A stretch of DNA of 64,000 nucleotides from JALZHR01 sp036388475. GTDB taxonomy: Bacteria; Acidobacteriota; Blastocatellia; Pyrinomonadales; Pyrinomonadaceae. Where the stretch lies: contig DASVRT010000095.1 of NCBI GenBank assembly GCA_036388475.1, positions 62,001-126,000 of the forward strand. Reading direction: 5' to 3'. The position numbers were made by a program, and so were the translations under genes. The notes beneath the pieces are model-generated. The model saw nothing but the letters and a program-made list of their open reading frames with translations, was not told the DNA's origin and did no database searches. Positions within the stretch are counted from its first letter, which is position 1; each line of letters begins with the position of its first letter. Positions 58,991 through 64,000 of the stretch are shown here, piece after piece.

Positions 58991-60538
58991 TCATCTCTCA
59001 AATTTAATAAAATCCGACTCTAAAAGTCCGTCGTCGGACAATTTCGCAAGATGCGCGGAAACGGATTGGGCGGCGGCTAAAAAAAGTTTCGGGTCGAGGT
59101 CTGGATAAATTCGCTCGGCAATTTCGGAAGCGGTTTTCGCGCCGGCGGCAATCGCCTGCAAAATCTGTTTTTCTCTTTCGAGACGATGCGCGATGTATTC
59201 TTCGATTTTGCCTCGCGCGTCGAAAACAGCCGCGCCGTGCGCGCCGCAGAGAAACCTGAGATTCGGCAGATTTTTCATTCTTTCGAGCGAAGCTAAGTAA
59301 TCTTTCATATCGCCTTCGGGCAGCGCAATTAAAACCGAACCCGCGCCGAGAACGTTATCGCCCGACAGCAGAAATCCGCGCCGCGCGTCGTAAAAACAAA
59401 GATGCCCGCGTGCGTGTCCGGGCGTGTGCAGCGCGGTTAAGCTTAGCGTTTCCGCATCGTTTATTTTTAAATCGAAAACTTCGTTGTCCTCGATAAAACG
59501 CCCCACTTCAATTGAATCTTTCACGCTTTCCGCCGTCAGTTTATGCGCGGCAATCGGAACGCGCAAATCGTATTTTTCGCGCAGGTGATTCTGCAAGGCG
59601 TTTGCGCCGGAAATATGGTCGCGATGCAGATGCGTGAGAACAAGCGCGCGGCAGAAATTTCCGCTTTCAACCAAAGAATCTATGTATTCGTGCAGCGCCG
59701 ATTGTTCTTCGACAAAAGGCGAAGCGGCATCAATGACGACAAATTCGCGCCCGCCGGCGATAAAACAATTTGTATGCGTCGAGGGCGGCAAAGTTTCGGT
59801 GCGAACGGGAAAACAGCTGATAAAAGGGTGAAATTTGACGTAGCGAATTTTGCCGTCGTATTTCTGCGACTGCGAAAGTAATTTTCCAATGATGGTTTCC
59901 GGTCTTTGGTTTTCGGTTTTTGGCTGACTGCCGATTGCTGATTGCTGACCGCTTTCTGCCAGAGTTTGAAGCGTCAGCAGCACCGGCGGCGAAATTAAAA
60001 TCTCCGAATTTTCCCAGAGCTTCAGCGCCTCCGGCGGCGCGATGAATTTGCCTTCGACGAATTCGCCGAAAACCTGCGGCTCTTGTTTGCGCGGGCAGAT
60101 GGCGAGAAAGAATCTCGTTTTAAAGCGCACGGGCGAAAACCGCGGAGTCGTCCAGAATCCCGTATACCCGAAATCTTCGGCGTCAATCCACAAGCCCCAG
60201 GTTTCGAGAATTTCGGCGAAAGAAAATCTGCCGCTAATTAAATCGTCGAGCAGAGAAGCGCGTTGACCTTTTGTAATTTTATCGCCGCCGCGCGCGAGCA
60301 GAACGCCGATTTCTTCGAACGTCTCGCGCACGGCGCAGACGATAAATTTTCCGAGTTCTTCGTCAGCGCAATTTCTGACTTTGATTGCGGCGTCTTCCTG
60401 ATCGACCTTTCCGCCGGGAAAAGCGTGAAAACCGCCGAGAAACGAAATTTTCGGATTGCGCTGCGCGAGAAAAACTTTCGACGAGTTTTCGTGCAGCAAA
60501 ATGACGGCGGCGGCGTCTTTTGGCGTTGCTTCTTTCAC
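58991..60538 (-). CDS. Nudix hydrolase fused to metallo-beta-lactamase (LACTB2-like)
   Basis: A 515-residue fusion. The N-terminal Nudix domain has FPGGKVDQEDAAI and, after about 20 extra residues, VRETFEEIGVLL, giving a split Nudix box as in NUDT19-type CoA hydrolases. From about residue 240 the MBL domain has VLTHLHRDHISGAN (HxHxDH), LHTPGHARGHLCFYD and LSGDNVLG, and a LACTB2-like C-terminal helical part. The linker near residues 195-216 (GQQSAIGSQPKTENQRPE) is read from nine 7-bp repeats. The fusion suggests hydrolysis of a CoA or nucleotide substrate by two steps; that is inference. Confidence 0.85.
   Translation of the reverse strand: MKEATPKDAAAVILLHENSSKVFLAQRNPKISFLGGFHAFPGGKVDQEDAAIKVRNCADEELGKFIVCAVRETFEEIGVLLARGGDKITKGQRASLLDDLISGRFSFAEILETWGLWIDAEDFGYTGFWTTPRFSPVRFKTRFFLAICPRKQEPQVFGEFVEGKFIAPPEALKLWENSEILISPPVLLTLQTLAESGQQSAIGSQPKTENQRPETIIGKLLSQSQKYDGKIRYVKFHPFISCFPVRTETLPPSTHTNCFIAGGREFVVIDAASPFVEEQSALHEYIDSLVESGNFCRALVLTHLHRDHISGANALQNHLREKYDLRVPIAAHKLTAESVKDSIEVGRFIEDNEVFDLKINDAETLSLTALHTPGHARGHLCFYDARRGFLLSGDNVLGAGSVLIALPEGDMKDYLASLERMKNLPNLRFLCGAHGAAVFDARGKIEEYIAHRLEREKQILQAIAAGAKTASEIAERIYPDLDPKLFLAAAQSVSAHLAKLSDDGLLESDFIKFER
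59894..59956. repeat. Heptad-period repeat inside the Nudix-MBL coding sequence
   Basis: Nine exact-register 7-mers on the plus strand: GGTTTCC, GGTCTTT, GGTTTTC, GGTTTTT, GGCTGAC, TGCCGAT, TGCTGAT, TGCTGAC, CGCTTTC. They encode the linker between the two domains. The 7-bp period is not a multiple of three, yet the frame is kept (63 bp in all). Confidence 0.9.
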
Positions 60539-60673
60539 ATATTTAATTTAACGCAAAGCCGCGCAGAAGCAAGCACGCCGGGAGTAAAATTTTGTTGACA
60601 ATCTTCGGTTTTAATCACAACATAAATTAAACTTCAAAACTTGACTGAGCGAAAATGGGAAGAATAGGGAAAG

Positions 60674-60925
60674 ATGGCTGTGGAGGTAAAAAAATGATTC
60701 CCGTTTTTCTTATCGGCGGCTGGCAACGCTTTCCGATTTATTCACGCAATTAATGCCAATTCGGTCAGTACGGGCTGGACGATTGACGAAAATACGATGC
60801 TGGAAATAATTGAAGGCAAAGGCAGAATTTACGGCGCGGGCAATGCTTATTGCGTCCGGCGGCAAAACGGAAAGATTACGGTTGATATTTTCCAGACGGA
60901 AAATCAAATTTCGTTTAATGAATAA
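60674..60925 (+). pseudogene. Small gene interrupted by an in-frame TGA
   Basis: From the ATG at 60674 the frame reads MAVEVKK, TGA (60695-60697), then FPFFLSAAGNAF and about 60 further residues with TGWTIDENTMLEIIEGKGR, YCVRRQNGKITVDIFQ, ending ISFNE at 60925. The part after the stop looks coding. A GGAGG site lies before another ATG at 60694, whose own frame ends after 19 codons. So the start has been damaged by a stop or a shift, or the TGA is read through. No family recognised. The rest of the 407-bp gap (60539-60673) holds no feature I can support. Confidence 0.45.
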
Positions 60926-60945
60926 ATTAAAATAAAGGTAAATAA

Positions 60946-62145
60946 ATGAAGCTTATCAAACCGGCGACCGGTTTCTTTTTAATCTTTTTCAGTCTTTTTT
61001 CAAACACGATGAACGCGCAGACCGACAAGTTTTCCGAAAACTATAAAAGATTTAAAGTCTTTTACGAAAAGGAGTTAAAGGACGCGGGCGTCGTCGGGAG
61101 CAGTTTCGTTTTTTTAAAAGACAATAAAATTATCGCGCAGGAATTTTACGGCGCGGCGAATTTCGAAAAAAATCAAAAGACGGATGCGAACACGATTTAT
61201 CACTGGGCGTCGAACACAAAACCTTTTACGGGCATCGCGATTATGCAGCTTCGCGACCGCGGATTATTAAAGCTCGACGATTCGATAATCAAATATCTGC
61301 CCGAACTCAAAGCGGTTCACAATCCTTTCGGCGCGATGAAGGAAATCACGATTCGGCATTTGCTGAATCATTCGGCGGGCTTTCGCAATTCGACCTTTCC
61401 CTACAAAAACGGCAAAACCTGGCAGCCGTTCGAGCCGACCAAATATTCGCAGGTCGAAGCGATGCTGCCGTTTACGGAAATTCTTTTTAAGCCGGGCAGC
61501 AAATACAGTTATTCAAATCTCGGCATTGTTTTTTTAGGTCAAATTATCGAACGATTAACGGGCGACGATTACGAAGTTTATATCGACAAGAATATTTTGA
61601 AGCCGCTCGAAATGCATCGAAGCTATTTCGACGCAACGCCCTATCATTTGCTCAAATATCGCTCGCACAGCTATTACATCGAAAACGGCAAGCGCACGGA
61701 AGGACGTTTCGACGCCGATTCGGGCATTACGGTTTCGAACAGCGGTTTGAATTCGCCTTTGCCGGATATAATTAAATATCTCGATTTTCTAATCGGCGAC
61801 GCCGAAAAAAAAGAAATCTACGACGGAATTTTAAAGCGCTCGTCGCTCGAAGAAATGTTTCAGCCGACGATTCCCGCGCCGCTCGACGCCAACGGCAACG
61901 CCGGATTTACCACCGATGTCGGCTTGATTTTCTTTCTCGACCGGCGCGGCGGCGAAACTTATTTCGGGCACGGCGGCGACCAGAACGGTTTTATCAGCTA
62001 TCTCGAATTCAACCCGAAAAAACGCGCCGCTTCCGTTTTAATTTTCAATACCAACATCATTTTGCCCGAAAACACGCCGCTTGAAAAAGATATGGTCGGC
62101 AAACTGCGAAAAGCGATTCGGCAATTGCACGAAAGCATCCATTAA
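60946..62145 (+). CDS. Secreted serine hydrolase, beta-lactamase/CubicO type
   Basis: A 399-residue protein with a signal peptide (FFLIFFSLFSNTMNAQ). The nucleophile motif is HWASNTKPFTGIA (Ser near residue 89), the YxN motif is KYSYSNLGIVFLG, and the third motif FGHGGDQNGFISYLEF (HGG). LLNHSAGFRNST is also typical. It is shorter than the 820-residue relative at 5078 and lacks its C-terminal modules. Substrate unknown; peptidase or esterase activity is likely. It ends 4 bp from the convergent DinB gene. Confidence 0.9.
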   Translation: MKLIKPATGFFLIFFSLFSNTMNAQTDKFSENYKRFKVFYEKELKDAGVVGSSFVFLKDNKIIAQEFYGAANFEKNQKTDANTIYHWASNTKPFTGIAIMQLRDRGLLKLDDSIIKYLPELKAVHNPFGAMKEITIRHLLNHSAGFRNSTFPYKNGKTWQPFEPTKYSQVEAMLPFTEILFKPGSKYSYSNLGIVFLGQIIERLTGDDYEVYIDKNILKPLEMHRSYFDATPYHLLKYRSHSYYIENGKRTEGRFDADSGITVSNSGLNSPLPDIIKYLDFLIGDAEKKEIYDGILKRSSLEEMFQPTIPAPLDANGNAGFTTDVGLIFFLDRRGGETYFGHGGDQNGFISYLEFNPKKRAASVLIFNTNIILPENTPLEKDMVGKLRKAIRQLHESIH

Positions 62146-62149
62146 AAAA

Positions 62150-62647
62150 TCACGAAACGCCTTGCTTCGCGTTCCAGCTTCCCTGTAGTTTTCTGAGCAA
62201 AACGATTTGTCCGGCGTGATGCGCGTTATGAACATTGATGTGCGCGATAATCGAACCCCAAAGCGATTTGTTCGCGGCGGAAACCGTCTCATTAAATTTG
62301 CTTTCGGCGGCATCTTCGAGCAAATTTCGCCATTCAATCATTATCGAATCGAATTTTTCGATTTCCGCCCGCCACGCTTCTTCCGAAGCATTTTCCGCGC
62401 TCGAAAAAGTTTCGTTGTTATCGGTCGTCGGATAGACGTATTCGATTCCCTTGAAACGCTTTAAATACGCCTCGTTGTAAAAATTCAGATGACTGAAAAT
62501 TTCCCAAATCGAATTGTCCGAGTTTTCCGGTTTCCAAATCGACTGCTCCGCCGACAAATTTTTAACGGCATTTTTCAGCGCGACAAACCAGCCGTTTTCG
62601 TCGTAGCAGGCGGTAAACTGTTCAAGTAAAATTTCTTTTGTCGTCAT
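62150..62647 (-). CDS. DinB-family four-helix protein
   Basis: A 165-residue protein with the DinB/YfiT pattern: EIFSHLNFYNEAYLKRFKG early, and INVHNAHHAGQIVLLRKLQ late. The histidines in these helices bind a metal. Family members include thiol-transfer enzymes dependent on bacillithiol or mycothiol and stress-induced proteins; this one cannot be placed further. Its ATG overlaps the transketolase stop by one base (TAATG), indicating translational coupling. Confidence 0.87.
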   Translation of the reverse strand: MTTKEILLEQFTACYDENGWFVALKNAVKNLSAEQSIWKPENSDNSIWEIFSHLNFYNEAYLKRFKGIEYVYPTTDNNETFSSAENASEEAWRAEIEKFDSIMIEWRNLLEDAAESKFNETVSAANKSLWGSIIAHINVHNAHHAGQIVLLRKLQGSWNAKQGVS

Positions 62648-64000
62648 TACAATAATTTCTTCGCTTTCTTAATCACATTTTCGACTGTAAAGCCATAATC
62701 ACGAAAAACGTCTTCCGCCGGGGCGCTCGCGCCGAATTTATCGACCGAAAGCGTGTCGCCTTCAAGTCCGACATATTTTGCCCAGCCGAGCGAAACGCCC
62801 GCTTCGATTGCCAGACGCGCTTTGACGTTGGCGGGCAAAACGGATTCTTTATATTTCGCCGGTTGCTCGTCGAAAAATTCCCAGCACGGCATCGAGACGA
62901 CGCGCGTCGGAATATTTTGCGAATTAAGCAGCTCGCGCGCCTGCATCGCCAGACCGACTTCCGAGCCGGTCGCCAGCAAAATCAATTTCGGCGCGGTTTC
63001 GACGCCGTTTTTATCTTCGGCTTCGGCTAAAACATACGCGCCTTTGTGAAGCCCGCGCGCGTCGGCGTGCTTTTTGCGGTCAATCACGGCGACTTTTTGA
63101 CGCGAAAGAGCGAAAGCCGTCGGCGCGCTGTTCCGTTTCAGAGCCGCGCGCCAGGCTTCGCGGACTTCGTGCGCATCACACGGGCGAATCAAAGCGAGAT
63201 TCGGAATGGCGCGCAGCGCGGCGAGATGCTCGACCGATTGATGCGTCGGACCGTCTTCGCCGAGCCCGATTGAATCGTGCGTGAAAACGAAAACGACTTG
63301 AATGTGCGAGAGCGCGGCGAGCCGAATCGCCGGGCGCATATAATCGGAAAAAGTCTGGAAAGTCCCGCCGTAAGGAATCACGCTGCCGTAGAGCGCCATC
63401 CCGTTCATCGCCGAGCCCATCGCGTGTTCGCGGATGCCGAAATGAATGTTGCGGGCTTCGTACCTGTCAGCCTGAAAATCCGCCGAAGCCTTTATAAACG
63501 TGTTATTTGAAGGCGTCAAATCAGCCGAGCCGCCGATAAGCTGCGGAACAGTTTCGGCAATCGCGTTGATAACGTCGCCCGAATACGCGCGTGTCGCTTT
63601 GGCTTCCGGTTCATCGAATTTCGGCAGAGATTTTTCCCAGCCGTCGGGCAATTCGCCTTTGCGCGTGTCGCGCAGAGTACGCCCGAGTTCCGGATACGCT
63701 TTTTCGTATTTTTTGATTAGCGCTTCCCAATCTTTTTCGAGCTTTGCGCCCGTTTTGACGGCTTCGCGGAAATGCGCCGAAACTTCTTTCGGAATATAAA
63801 AATGCTTGTTTTCGTCCCAGCCCAAGTTGCGTTTCGTTTCCTTCACCGCTTCTTCGCCCGGCGCGTCCGAGTGCGCTTTTGATGTACCCTGCTTCGGCAT
63901 TCCGTAGCCGATAATCGTTTTGATGCGAATCAGTTTCGGCTTATCTTTAATTTTCTGCGCGTCTTTGATTGCCTTTTCAATCGCCTTCAAATCGTTGCCG
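62647..64000 (-). CDS. tkt: Transketolase, 5' part cut off by window
   Basis: The thiamine-diphosphate enzyme that moves two-carbon units between sugar phosphates in the pentose phosphate pathway. The window holds the last 451 codons; the N-terminal ThDP-binding half lies beyond 64000. Visible are KTIIGYGMPKQGTSKAHSDA, the PYR-domain NIHFGIREHAMGSAMNGMAL with its catalytic Glu-containing turn, HDSIGLGEDGPTHQSVEHLA, and the C-terminal LLATGSEVGLAMQARELLN and MPCWEFFDEQ. Full length would be about 650-680 residues. Coupled to the DinB gene downstream. Confidence 0.94.
   Translation of the reverse strand, partial: GNDLKAIEKAIKDAQKIKDKPKLIRIKTIIGYGMPKQGTSKAHSDAPGEEAVKETKRNLGWDENKHFYIPKEVSAHFREAVKTGAKLEKDWEALIKKYEKAYPELGRTLRDTRKGELPDGWEKSLPKFDEPEAKATRAYSGDVINAIAETVPQLIGGSADLTPSNNTFIKASADFQADRYEARNIHFGIREHAMGSAMNGMALYGSVIPYGGTFQTFSDYMRPAIRLAALSHIQVVFVFTHDSIGLGEDGPTHQSVEHLAALRAIPNLALIRPCDAHEVREAWRAALKRNSAPTAFALSRQKVAVIDRKKHADARGLHKGAYVLAEAEDKNGVETAPKLILLATGSEVGLAMQARELLNSQNIPTRVVSMPCWEFFDEQPAKYKESVLPANVKARLAIEAGVSLGWAKYVGLEGDTLSVDKFGASAPAEDVFRDYGFTVENVIKKAKKLL

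Overview
The window reads as a chromosome segment of a Gram-negative, rod-forming heterotroph with moderate GC and dense coding. Outer-membrane components (TonB-dependent receptor, SLBB export protein), the gene mix and a protein resembling the VWFA-related family suggest Acidobacteriota, perhaps class Blastocatellia. This is inferred from gene content and style; there is no rRNA to test it. No phage, insertion sequence or CRISPR array was seen.

Layout. 1-9.6 kb: a truncated M50 protease, a decayed zinc-knuckle gene, a divergent MreB paralogue, an FHA-GAF-nucleotide cyclase, a cysteine desulfurase, a large serine hydrolase, a TPR/TonB-C protein and a lipoprotein. 9.7-17.6 kb: a polyamine-membrane module (speD, a DUF4178 protein, a 48-aa membrane peptide, DUF350, a membrane-fused spermidine synthase, an FAD oxidase, a polytopic protein), then a lipoprotein. 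17.7-28.6 kb: a PDZ protein, 1-Cys peroxiredoxin, aminotransferase, TonB receptor, a divergent CapD-like/Wza-like polysaccharide pair and a TetR-FadD operon. 29.5-38.8 kb: tRNA-Ser(UGA), two TlpA-like thioredoxins, recF-gyrB, nadA, RNase Z, ferredoxin, a Rieske/membrane pair and a CBS protein. 38.8-42.2 kb: a mini VWFA-related protein, Hsp20 and Lon. 42.3-52.4 kb: the elongasome set mreB-mreC-mreD-mrdA-rodA, then a class A PBP and a FabF-like synthase. 52.5-64 kb: a two-gene TIR/membrane unit, a membrane calcineurin-like phosphatase, an unusual 20-bp array, threonine synthase, an H1-like protein, a methyltransferase, a Nudix-MBL fusion, a broken small gene, a serine hydrolase, DinB and a truncated transketolase.

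Two kinds of non-coding structure stand out. First, many intergenic gaps are filled by degenerate tandem repeats with a strict 7-bp period, a different 7-mer at each locus, folded back as imperfect inverted repeats. Several run in register up to the next start codon, and two lie inside coding sequence (the speD 3' end and the linker of the Nudix-MBL gene). Second, the gap before threonine synthase holds 13 units of a 20/21-bp repeat (55843-56104), most of which also form overlapping seven-codon ORFs joined by ATGA. The best candidates for an undescribed protein system are the TIR-2TM / TM-coiled-coil pair and the polyamine-membrane module.
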